64,000 nt of DNA from Verrucomicrobiota bacterium (GTDB lineage Bacteria; Verrucomicrobiota; Verrucomicrobiia; Verrucomicrobiales; Akkermansiaceae). Shown here piece by piece: positions 7,801 to 15,547 of the stretch. The stretch's first letter is position 1. Every line of letters begins with the position of its first letter. The translations under genes were made by a program, and so were the position numbers. Under the pieces are notes generated by a model, which made no database searches, had not been told where the DNA came from, and saw nothing but the letters and a program-made list of their open reading frames with translations. Location: NCBI GenBank assembly GCA_017301995.1, contig JAFLEH010000039.1:1-64000 (forward strand). The letters are read 5' to 3'.

Positions 7801-10438
7801 CTTTCTCCGCGGCGGCGCCGGACAGCAGCACGCACAGCTTGAGCCGTTGCGCCTCGCCGCCGGACAGCGTGTTGAGCGGCTGACCGAGCTTCAGATAGCC
7901 AAGCCCCACATCCAACAGCGGCTGCAGCGCGGCGAGCGCCTGCTTGGCCAGCTTTTCCTGTTTCACCGACGCACCTCGCGCGCCGGCTTGCAGAAACACG
8001 ACCGCCTCGCTGACGGTTAGATCGAGAACCCCGGCGATCGACTTCCCGCCCCACGTGTGGTCGAGCGTGGACGCCTTGTAGCGGCGGCCGTCGCAGTCCG
8101 GGCAGGTCACGTAGATGTCGGATAGAAACTGCATTTCCACCCGCTCGAAGCCATTGCCGCCACAGCGGTCGCAACGGCCGTCGCCCGAGTTGAACGAGAA
8201 AAATCCCGGCTTGAGTCCGGCGGCGCGGGCCGCCTCGGTCTCGCAAAACAACTGGCGGATCGGTTCGAACGCACCGAGAAACACCGCGGGCGTCGAGCGC
8301 GGCGTCCGCGCCACCGGCGTCTGGTCCACCAATTCCACCCCACCGAGGTGCTCCGTGCCGGCCAACTGCCTAACCGGCGCGGGATCGCCCTCGGTCTCCA
8401 TGCCGAACTTGCGCGCCAGATTGTGATAGATCACATCGCGGGCAAAGGTGGATTTCCCCGATCCGGAAACCCCGGTGAGGCAAACGAACACGCCCAGCGG
8501 AATATCGGCGTCGAGTTTCCGCAGGTTGTGTCGGGTCGCGCCGCGAACCCCTAACACCCGTGTGTCCGGCTTGCGGCGGACGGATGGGACCGGAATCGAC
8601 CTGGCGCCGGACAACCACGGCAGTGTGCCCTCGGCCTTCTTCGCTCCCGGACCCGCAGTTGGCGGCCCGGCATGCAAGAGTTGCCCGCCGAACGCGCCCG
8701 CGCCCGGACCGAGATCGATCAGGTGATCGGCGGCGCGCATGATCCGCTCCTCGTGCTCCACCACCACCAGCGTGTTGCCCTTGTCGCGCAACCCGTGCAT
8801 CACGCCGACCAAGCGCCGGATATCGCGCTGATGGAGACCCACGGTCGGCTCGTCCAGGACGAACAGCGTGCCGGTTAGGGACGCGCCAAGGCAGGTGGTT
8901 AGATTCACGCGCTCGATTTCCCCGCCGGAAAGCGTGCGGGTGGGACGGTCGAGCGTCAGGTATCCCAGCCCCACCTCGTCCAGATAGCCGACGCGGGAGG
9001 TGATTTCCGTTAGGACCGTGGCCAGTGCCGAATCGGAAGCGGATGCCGGCCGATTTTTCACCAACGCGGTGAACCACCCGCGCAGTTCCGCCACGCTCAT
9101 CGCCCACAGGTCCGGCAGCGTTTTGCCGTTCACCCGGAAGCACAGCGCCTCCGGTTGCAGCCGCCTGCCGCGACAGGTGGCGCAGGTGGTGTAGGACCGG
9201 TAGCGAGATAGGAACACCCGCACGTGCATCTTGTAGGCCTTCGATTCCATCCAGTCGAAGAAACCCTTCACGCCATACCATTTGCCCTCCTGCCAGAGCG
9301 CCTCGGAGTTTTCCAAATCAGATAGAGCGGGCGATTTCGGATCGCCGTAGAGCACCCATTCGCGCACTTCCGGATCGAGGTCTTCCCACGGCGCGCGGAT
9401 GTCGATGCGGCGTTCCTTGCAATTCCGCAAGAGGTCGCGCTGGCACTCATCGCCGCGCTCGGTGACAAACGGTTTCACCGCGCCACCCGAGATGCTGAGC
9501 GTGGGATCCGGCACCGCCTTTTCGAGGTCGATCCCGATCACCCGGCCGAACCCGCGGCACACCGGGCACGCGCCTAACGGATTGTTGAACGAAAACAGCG
9601 CCGGGGTTGGCGGGCGCAGCGTGAAACCGGTGTCCGGATGGGTCCAGGTGGAGGTGAAACGCCGCGGCGCTCCGCCGTCCGGCACCAGAGCGGCACGGCC
9701 TTTTCCCAAGCGGAACGCCGCTTCCAGCGCCTCCGACAGCCGCGTCCGGACGCGCGGACCGACCGTCACGCGGTCCTGCACCACATCGACCTCGGCCACG
9801 GTGGCGGGTTTCGGCGAGGCGGGTGGCTCATCGGTACGGATCACTTCATTTCCTAGCAAAATCCGCAGATAGCCCTGCGCGTTCAGCAGCGCGCAGGCCT
9901 CTGCCACCGGCGTGCCGGGCGGAAACGAAACCGGAAACACCACCAAGGCCGTCTTGCCGGTTAGATTGGCGTGCGCCCAATCGCAGGCGGATTCCGGCGT
10001 ATCCGGCCGGATCTCGTCGCCGGTGGCCGGATCATGCCCGGTGGCCATGCGGGCGAACAGCAGCTTCAGATAGTCGTTGATTTCAGTTAGAGTCCCGACC
10101 GTGGACCGCGTCGTGCGGACGTTGTTTTTCTGTTCGATGGCGATCGCGGGTGGGATGCCGTCCAGATGATCGACGTCCGGCTTGTCCATTCTATCGAAAA
10201 ACTGGCGGACGTACGGTGAAAACGTCTCCACGTAGCGCCGCTGGCCCTCCGCGTAGAGCGTGTGAAACGCGAGCGACGATTTTCCCGATCCCGACGGCCC
10301 GGTGACCACGGTGAGTTTGCCCAGCGGAATATCGAGATCCAGCCCCCGCAGATTGTGCTGGCGGCACCCGCGGATCGAGATGACCGGGGGCGCGGAGCGG
10401 GACTTGGCGGCGGGTTTCGGGGATTTCTTCTGCGGCAC
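4829..10438 (-). CDS. uvrA: Tandem-fused UvrA (double length)
   Basis: 1869 residues, about twice normal UvrA. UvrA is the damage-recognition ATPase of nucleotide excision repair and loads UvrB onto DNA. Four ATP sites are visible: Walker A GPSGSGKSS (~47), GVSGSGKST (~653), GLSGSGKST (~1020) and GISGSGKSS (~1555). Four LSGGE signatures lie near 500, 860, 1395 and 1745. Each half has paired CxxC zinc motifs and an insertion in the UvrB-binding position. The two halves are clearly diverged, so the fusion is old. The first signature is altered to LSGGEIERVNL, where QR is usual. Double UvrAs are known from some phyla. Whether it replaces ordinary UvrA cannot be told from this window. No LexA-type site was found upstream. 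Confidence 0.93.
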   Translation of the reverse strand: MPQKKSPKPAAKSRSAPPVISIRGCRQHNLRGLDLDIPLGKLTVVTGPSGSGKSSLAFHTLYAEGQRRYVETFSPYVRQFFDRMDKPDVDHLDGIPPAIAIEQKNNVRTTRSTVGTLTEINDYLKLLFARMATGHDPATGDEIRPDTPESACDWAHANLTGKTALVVFPVSFPPGTPVAEACALLNAQGYLRILLGNEVIRTDEPPASPKPATVAEVDVVQDRVTVGPRVRTRLSEALEAAFRLGKGRAALVPDGGAPRRFTSTWTHPDTGFTLRPPTPALFSFNNPLGACPVCRGFGRVIGIDLEKAVPDPTLSISGGAVKPFVTERGDECQRDLLRNCKERRIDIRAPWEDLDPEVREWVLYGDPKSPALSDLENSEALWQEGKWYGVKGFFDWMESKAYKMHVRVFLSRYRSYTTCATCRGRRLQPEALCFRVNGKTLPDLWAMSVAELRGWFTALVKNRPASASDSALATVLTEITSRVGYLDEVGLGYLTLDRPTRTLSGGEIERVNLTTCLGASLTGTLFVLDEPTVGLHQRDIRRLVGVMHGLRDKGNTLVVVEHEERIMRAADHLIDLGPGAGAFGGQLLHAGPPTAGPGAKKAEGTLPWLSGARSIPVPSVRRKPDTRVLGVRGATRHNLRKLDADIPLGVFVCLTGVSGSGKSTFARDVIYHNLARKFGMETEGDPAPVRQLAGTEHLGGVELVDQTPVARTPRSTPAVFLGAFEPIRQLFCETEAARAAGLKPGFFSFNSGDGRCDRCGGNGFERVEMQFLSDIYVTCPDCDGRRYKASTLDHTWGGKSIAGVLDLTVSEAVVFLQAGARGASVKQEKLAKQALAALQPLLDVGLGYLKLGQPLNTLSGGEAQRLKLCVLLSGAAAEKGKTKLLILDEPTTGLHFADIANLLGVFDRLVTAGHSLLVIEHNLDVIKCADWILDLGPEAGEGGGRLVAAGPPEAVAKLDTPTAGFLRQALGGSGKAGRAEKEKRRPVAEDRGMISLKGARHHNLKNVSLEIPRDQLVVVSGLSGSGKSTLAFDILFAEGQRRFLDSMSAYARQFAEQLEKPEIDQLAGLPPTVAIEQRVSQGGGKSTVATVTELWNFIRLLYSKLGTPHCPDCRIPVARQSVAAIEKLLLERLAEGGVAVFAPLIRGRKGYHTDIGEWAARHGFGRLLVDGEIRDSAERLRLERFREHDIDVEVAAFARLGRDSSSGSRAEAINKALGIGKGILKLRNAGGKIELLSTKSSCPGCNRSFDDLDPRLFSFNSPHGWCPSCRGHGRVPRKRYQIDMSRFDSVLAAELDADRAIERMEDTELVECPACHGHRLNPVAAAVTLERTRIADLANLSIDRAAEHFAGLAFDGGRDSQIARDILPEIRQRLEFLREVGLGYLQLDRSANTLSGGESQRIRLAAQLGSNLRGVLYVLDEPTIGLHPRDNVSLLRTLTNLRDHGNSLIVVEHDEDTIAAADHLVDLGPGAGRLGGEVVYQGSPPKPGASAAVVRRHPDSPTWRALTMEIRHPMRGKRRTVSKDHPALGLSGCVANNLKSADVRIPLGRLTVLTGISGSGKSSLMHGCVAVAASGARKAKDQLPFAKATGFEQIKSCYEVDQSPIGKTSRSCPATYVKVFDDIRALFAQLPEARVRGYEASRFSFNTEGGRCPDCNGNGRVKLEMDFLPPTWVPCETCRSERYNPATLEVTFRGRNIGQVLDMTIDEAAVFFESQPRIAAPLRLLADTGLGYLQLGQPSPTLSGGEAQRIKLVSELTKGRSIKQRLNDAARAGRNLYLIEEPTVGLHREDVQRLIEVLHRLVDEGHTVVVIEHHMAVAAEADWIIDLGPEAGEGGGRVVAQGPPEKIVAHKSSRTAPFLKPFLANCPRK

Positions 10439-10555
10439 GCGCGGAAGCTAGCCGCAATTCGGTCGAAATCCAGCGGAAGATGCCACAGCGGACGGTCAGG
10501 CATGCTGAACCGTCCAAGCGCCCATGCCGCTTGAAACGACCGCGTGGCAGCGCCG

Positions 10556-13500
10556 TCAGTGAAAATCCCTCGATTGCGCGGCGACGGCGGCGGCGCCGGG
10601 CAGGGGTTCGATTTCCATCACATAGACCACCGGTTGATCGCCCTCCGAGCGCTGGAGCCGGCCGTTGGCTAACAAGTAACGCTCGTTGCAGATCAGCAAC
10701 CGCAAGCGGTGGAAGGTATCGCGCGGCACGAACAGATTCGCGATGCCGGTCTCGTCCTCCAGGGAAATGAAGCAGTGGCCCTTGGCCGTGCCGGGCCGTT
10801 GGCGACAGATCGCCATGCCTCCGATCCGCACCGGCAGGCCGCCCGGCAGATTCCGCAGGTCCGCGGCGCGCAGCACGCCGCCACCTCCGGTTAGATCGCG
10901 CCAGAGTTTCATCGGATGCGGCCCGGAGGTCGCGCCCTGGGTTAGAAAATCCGCCTCCACCCGCTCCGCCACCGACATCGGCGCCAGCACGCCGGACTCC
11001 GCGTCGGTTTCCCCGGTGTCCAACAAATCGGCGAAGCCCGGCAGTTCGACCTGCCACAGCGCCTGCCGCCGGTGTTCCGCCTTGGGCAACGCATTGAGCG
11101 CCCCCGCCCGGGCCAGCGCGCGGCGCTCGGTCTCGGTGGGCGCCACCCGCCGCAGAAAGTCCGCCACGGAGGAAAACGCCGCGCGGTTTCTCTCGGATAG
11201 AATGTTGGCTCGGGTGGCGGACGCCAGCCCGCGGATGCGGTGCAGCCCCAGCCGCAGCGTGTGATCGTCCAGGACTTCGGTCCATTCGCCGCTATGCGCG
11301 CAGCACACCGGTTTCGCCCGGACTCCGTGCCGCCGCGCGTCCTGCAGCAGGGTGTTCACCGAGTAAAATCCCATCGGCTGGCAGTTGATCAGCCCGGTGA
11401 AAAACTCCGCCGGACGGTGGACCTTGAGCCAGCAGCTCGCGTAGGCGATCAGCGCGAAGGAAATCGCGTGGCTCTCCGGGAAACCATACAGCGCGAACGA
11501 TCCGATCGCGGCCACCAGTTTCTCCCGCGCCGCCGCGGGCACGCCCCGTTCGTCCATCCGCGCGCGGAGTTTGGCGGTCACCCGTTCCATCCGTTCGTCG
11601 CTGCGTTTGCAGGCCATCGCGCGCCGCAGTTCGTCGGCTTCCGCTCCGTTGAATCCGGCCATCACCATGGCCATCCGCAGCACCTGTTCCTGGAAAATCG
11701 GCACCCCCAGCGTGCGGGCGAGGATTTCCTCACATGCCGGATGGATGAAATCCACCGCCTCCCGCCCGTTGCGGCGGTTCAGATAGGGATGCACCAGATC
11801 CCCCACGATCGGCCCCGGCCGGATGATCGCCACTTCCACCGCCAGATCGTAAAACGTCCGCGGCCGCATCACCGGCAGGGTGGCCATCTGCGCCCGGCTT
11901 TCCACTTGGAACGTGCCCACCGTGTCCGCCCGGCACAGCAGCGCGAACACCTCCGGGTCGTCCTTCGGAATCGCCGCCAGATCCACCGGTTTTCCCCGCC
12001 GGGCGGAAATCTCCAGCGCCTGCTCCATCGCCGCCAGCATCCCCAGGCCGAGCAAATCGATCTTCACGATCCCCATGTCCTCGCAATCGTCCTTGTCCCA
12101 CTGCACCACCTGCCGGCCGGGCATGGTGGCCGGTTGCAGCGGTACCACCGCGTCCAGCCCGTGGTCGCACACGATCATTCCGCCGGAATGCTGTCCCAAA
12201 TGGCGCGGCATACCCAGCACCGCATGATAAAGATGCTCCAGCGCCGCCAGCCGCGGGTGCGAGGGCGGCACCAGCCCAGCCATCCGCTCGGCGAAATCCC
12301 CGCCGGGACCCTCCTCGTCCTCCGGCGTTTCCTCGCCTTCGTCGCCACGAAAACGCCCGGACCGGCGGGAAAAACGGTCCGCCGTTTCCGGAGGAAAGCC
12401 CAGCACCTTGCTCATCTCCCGGAAGGCCGACCGCGGACGGTAGCAGATCACGTTGGCGGTCATCGCCGCGTTGCGGGCGCCGTATTTCCGGAACACATGC
12501 TGGATCACCTCCTCGCGACGCTCGCCCGAGGGAAAGTCGATGTCGATGTCCGGCCAGCTTTTCCGGTTTTCGCTCAGAAACCGCTCGAAAAGCAGCCCGC
12601 TGCCCACCGGATCCACCGCCGTGATCCCCAGCGCGTAACAAACCGCCGAATTCGCCGCCGATCCCCGGCCCTGGCACAAAATCCCCCGCCCGCGCGCGAA
12701 TTCCACCAGCTCGTTCACAATCAGAAAATACCCCGGAAACCCGAGCCGTTGGATCATCGCCAACTCGTGCTCCAACTGAACCTTCACCGGCTTGGCGAGC
12801 GCCCCATAACGCCGCGCCGCCCCCGCATACACCGCCCGCCGCAGCACCGTGGACTGCTCCGCCAGAGAGAGCGGATTTCCCCGACCATCCGGAAAATCCG
12901 GAAACCGGTAGCCCAGGTTTTCCAGCGTGAACCCGATCCTTTCCTCCACCCTCCGGATGTTCGCCACCGCTTCCGGGATGTCGGCGAACCGTTCCGCCAT
13001 TTCCGCCGGAGATTTCAGATGCCGCTCGCCATTCGGAGCCAGCATCCGCCCGGCGCGGTCCAGCGTCACATGGTTCCGCAGGCAGGCGAAAGCGTCCGCC
13101 AGCCGGCGGTCGCCGCGCGTGGCGTGCAGCGGCGCGTTGCAGGCCACCAGCGGCAGCCGGAAATGCGCCGCCAACTCGGCCAGCCAGCGGTTCAGCCGTC
13201 CCTCGTCCCTCAGCCCATGCCGGACCACCTCCACATACACGTTCTCTCGCCCGAACACCTCCAGCAGCCGCCGCATCACCCGCACCGCGCCGCCCCGGTC
13301 GTTGCGCAGCAGCGCCCGCCCCACCGGACCATTGCGGTCGCCCGTGAGCGCCAGCAAGTCCCCGCCATCCCACCCCTCCGGAAAATCCCTCACCCCCAGC
13401 AAATGCCGGTCGCTGAAATGCCGTGAAAGCATCCGATAGCCGGCCCGCGTCGCGCAAAGCACCGGCAGCCCCGCCCCGTCCTCCCAATCCACCGTCCCGC

Positions 13501-13684
13501 CCACCAGCGCCCGGATTCCCGCCTCCTGGGCGGCCTGATGTGCCCGCGCCGAGCCATAAAACCCGCCCCGGTCGGCGATCACGATCCCCCTATACCCCAG
13601 CCGCGCCGCCTCACGCACCAGCGCCTCCGGCTGGCTCGCGCCCTCCAGAAAAGAAAATCCGCTGATGGCATGGAGTTCGGTCAT
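10556..13684 (-). CDS. dnaE2: Error-prone DNA polymerase DnaE2 (ImuC)
   Basis: A 1042-residue C-family polymerase of the damage-inducible mutasome. It begins with a PHP domain (ELHAISGFSFLEGAS, then IADRGGFYGSARAH) and carries the catalytic palm motif DIDIDFPSGERR near residue 380. After the palm come the finger region, a helix-hairpin-helix part and a C-terminal OB fold. Length and motifs fit DnaE2 rather than replicative DnaE, which is longer and carries a clamp-binding tail. It follows imuB on the same strand after a 173-bp repeat. DnaE2 performs translesion synthesis together with ImuB and is normally SOS-induced. Confidence 0.93.
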   Translation of the reverse strand: MTELHAISGFSFLEGASQPEALVREAARLGYRGIVIADRGGFYGSARAHQAAQEAGIRALVGGTVDWEDGAGLPVLCATRAGYRMLSRHFSDRHLLGVRDFPEGWDGGDLLALTGDRNGPVGRALLRNDRGGAVRVMRRLLEVFGRENVYVEVVRHGLRDEGRLNRWLAELAAHFRLPLVACNAPLHATRGDRRLADAFACLRNHVTLDRAGRMLAPNGERHLKSPAEMAERFADIPEAVANIRRVEERIGFTLENLGYRFPDFPDGRGNPLSLAEQSTVLRRAVYAGAARRYGALAKPVKVQLEHELAMIQRLGFPGYFLIVNELVEFARGRGILCQGRGSAANSAVCYALGITAVDPVGSGLLFERFLSENRKSWPDIDIDFPSGERREEVIQHVFRKYGARNAAMTANVICYRPRSAFREMSKVLGFPPETADRFSRRSGRFRGDEGEETPEDEEGPGGDFAERMAGLVPPSHPRLAALEHLYHAVLGMPRHLGQHSGGMIVCDHGLDAVVPLQPATMPGRQVVQWDKDDCEDMGIVKIDLLGLGMLAAMEQALEISARRGKPVDLAAIPKDDPEVFALLCRADTVGTFQVESRAQMATLPVMRPRTFYDLAVEVAIIRPGPIVGDLVHPYLNRRNGREAVDFIHPACEEILARTLGVPIFQEQVLRMAMVMAGFNGAEADELRRAMACKRSDERMERVTAKLRARMDERGVPAAAREKLVAAIGSFALYGFPESHAISFALIAYASCWLKVHRPAEFFTGLINCQPMGFYSVNTLLQDARRHGVRAKPVCCAHSGEWTEVLDDHTLRLGLHRIRGLASATRANILSERNRAAFSSVADFLRRVAPTETERRALARAGALNALPKAEHRRQALWQVELPGFADLLDTGETDAESGVLAPMSVAERVEADFLTQGATSGPHPMKLWRDLTGGGGVLRAADLRNLPGGLPVRIGGMAICRQRPGTAKGHCFISLEDETGIANLFVPRDTFHRLRLLICNERYLLANGRLQRSEGDQPVVYVMEIEPLPGAAAVAAQSRDFH

Positions 13685-13857
13685 GGTGAAGACAGAAGAT
13701 CAGGAGACAGAAGACAGAAGACCGGATGTCGCCATTTCATTCGCCATGCCGACTGCCCTCGAAACCCGCACCAGCGCCTCCCCCCATCTCCTTTCATAAT
13801 TCGCGCCTTCGCCTCTTGTCTTCTGTCTTCTGTCTCATCGTCTTCTGTCTTCTGTCT
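13685..13857. repeat. Inverted AGACAGAAG repeat between imuB and dnaE2
   Basis: The 173-bp gap is bounded by AGACAGAAGACAGAAGAC-type runs near dnaE2 (about 13687-13725) and by the complementary TCTTCTGTCTTCTGTCT runs near the imuB stop (about 13817-13857). In RNA the two ends could pair into a long stem enclosing about 90 bases. The repeat runs right up to the imuB stop codon. It may weaken or regulate read-through into dnaE2. Confidence 0.75.
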
Positions 13858-15414
13858 CTACTCATACACCCCCTCCACGTTCCATTCTCCGGGCGGCAGC
13901 CAGGCCAGGCGGAGCAGGTCGCCGGATTCGGTTGCCACGTCCCATTCCAGCCGTTGCCACGACTCCGCCGCTTCCCACCAGTTCCCGGATGCCGGAAACG
14001 GCCCCCGCCAGTCCGTGATCCGACCGCTGTGCGGCCCGGTCAGCACCGCCAGCGGCCGATCCCAACCGCCCCGACCCTCGCCCGCCACCGCCACCCGCAT
14101 CGCCGGGCGGTACCGCCTCAGCGGCACCGGCAGTTCCGGCCGGTATTCCTCCTCCGCCACCTTGCACGCCCCATCCTGGGCCGGAAACAGGGAAAACCCG
14201 TCCGGTCGGAACGACCCCGGAGGCACCGGAATCCCCACCCGGTCGCTCCCCAGCAGCGCTTCCAGCCGCGATACTGTTTCCGCCCATCGCTGCGGCTGCG
14301 GCAGCTCGCGCCGACCAAACCACTCGCGTTGCACCGCCGCCCCGAAAGTCGTCCGCGCCTGCAATTCCACCCGCCTCACCGCCGACTCCAGCCCCACGCT
14401 TTCCAGATACGTCCGCACCACCGGCAGCATCCCGTCCGCCCTCGCCTGGGGCTCCGCAAACCTCAGTTCGCGCACCAATTCCCCGCCGGACTCCAGCTCC
14501 AACACCAGTTTCAAACCCGCCACGGCAACGCGTTTCGAAGTTAAGTTTGACTCGATTGTTTGAAGCAATGATTTGCAGATGAAAACGAGCGCTTCATTAT
14601 TCGACTCAAAATATTCCAAATCAATGTTTTCCGAAATTATTTCCGGATTTTTTAAAACCGAGATGAGTCGGTGCTTTTCTCCTTTGAGAATGGCCTGCCA
14701 CTCCCCCGCGACAGGCCCCAGCCGGTCCGAAAGCGCCTGCCGCGGCAACCGCAAAAATGCCCCCAGCGTTCCGATCCCCCAGAGTTCCAGCACCGACAAT
14801 TCACGCCCTCCCGCGCCGAGCAACCGCAGCGCCTCCACCGGCAATTCGGCCACCTGATCGGCCACCACCGACCGTCCCCACAGATCCTCCACCCCCACCG
14901 CCAGGCTGGCAAGATCCGGTGTCGCGGCCATCACCCAGCGGATCTCCACCCCCTCCGGAACATCGAATTCAAACAACCGTTCCGAAACTTCCCGCTTCGC
15001 CGCCAAGTCCACAATCACCGTGTCGGGGCGGTTTAGCTCCACCTCGGCGGCGATTCCCGTGGCGCACTCGAGCAACAATCCGGTGAGCGCCTCCTCGCCG
15101 GCTGGGTCCCGGTCCAGCACCCGCAAATCCGGGCAGCGTACCAATGCCTTTCCCAGCGGCCAGCCGCAGGAGATCCCGGTTTCCCGTGCGGCGCGGTTCA
15201 GCGCTTCCACCGGCAGTTTTTCCTTCCCGGTGGCCCCGCTCCCCGCCGCCAGCACCGCGCAAGGCCGCCCCTGAAGCACCGGTCTTCCCAGCAAGGCCGC
15301 GGACACCGCGAAATCCGGAATGTGCAGCGCCGCGAAACCATGCCGCCGCGGCACGGCTTCCCCGCCCGCCCCGCGCGCGCCTTTCCCCCGTTTGCCTGCC
15401 TGGTTCTCCGTCAC
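13858..15414 (-). CDS. imuB: ImuB, Y-family polymerase-like mutasome protein
   Basis: 518 residues resembling ImuB, the inactive Y-family homologue that links DnaE2 to the sliding clamp. The N-terminal segment FAALHIPDFAVSAALL and the palm and finger regions (GISCGWPLGKALVRCPDL, then LWGIGTLGAFLRLPRQAL) match the family. The acidic catalytic residues of active Pol IV are not evident, as expected for ImuB. Start is a GTG at 15414, the only one that keeps the full N-terminus. A LexA-type palindrome lies 26 bp upstream. No imuA homologue, the usual first gene of the cassette, is adjacent. Confidence 0.87.
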   Translation of the reverse strand: MTENQAGKRGKGARGAGGEAVPRRHGFAALHIPDFAVSAALLGRPVLQGRPCAVLAAGSGATGKEKLPVEALNRAARETGISCGWPLGKALVRCPDLRVLDRDPAGEEALTGLLLECATGIAAEVELNRPDTVIVDLAAKREVSERLFEFDVPEGVEIRWVMAATPDLASLAVGVEDLWGRSVVADQVAELPVEALRLLGAGGRELSVLELWGIGTLGAFLRLPRQALSDRLGPVAGEWQAILKGEKHRLISVLKNPEIISENIDLEYFESNNEALVFICKSLLQTIESNLTSKRVAVAGLKLVLELESGGELVRELRFAEPQARADGMLPVVRTYLESVGLESAVRRVELQARTTFGAAVQREWFGRRELPQPQRWAETVSRLEALLGSDRVGIPVPPGSFRPDGFSLFPAQDGACKVAEEEYRPELPVPLRRYRPAMRVAVAGEGRGGWDRPLAVLTGPHSGRITDWRGPFPASGNWWEAAESWQRLEWDVATESGDLLRLAWLPPGEWNVEGVYE

Positions 15415-15439
15415 GGGAGAATTCTAGGTGCTTCCGATA

Positions 15440-15457
15440 ATTGTTCAAGTGAACAAT
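15440..15457. promoter_or_regulatory. LexA-type SOS operator
   Basis: The perfect palindrome ATTGTTCAAGTGAACAAT contains TGTTC-N4-GAACA, the form I recall as the LexA motif described for Verrucomicrobia. It sits 26 bp upstream of the imuB GTG, a normal operator position. It predicts DNA-damage induction of imuB and dnaE2. lexA itself is not in the window. Confidence 0.8.
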
Positions 15458-15547
15458 TTCAAAATGCGCCACGGAGAGTGAATCTAACCCGAAATCCCAA
15501 GCCCCGGCCCGGTGGATCCATATCCGACAGCCTCCACGGACCACGGA

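Noticed and set aside
4829..10438. Two separate uvrA genes or an assembly error
   Set aside because: One uninterrupted frame covers both halves, and the halves are well diverged, so an assembly duplication is unlikely.
11240..13426. 728-codon open frame opposite dnaE2
   Set aside because: It is His/Arg/Pro-rich without domains and lies wholly antisense to a clear DnaE2 gene; it arises from GC-rich codon structure.
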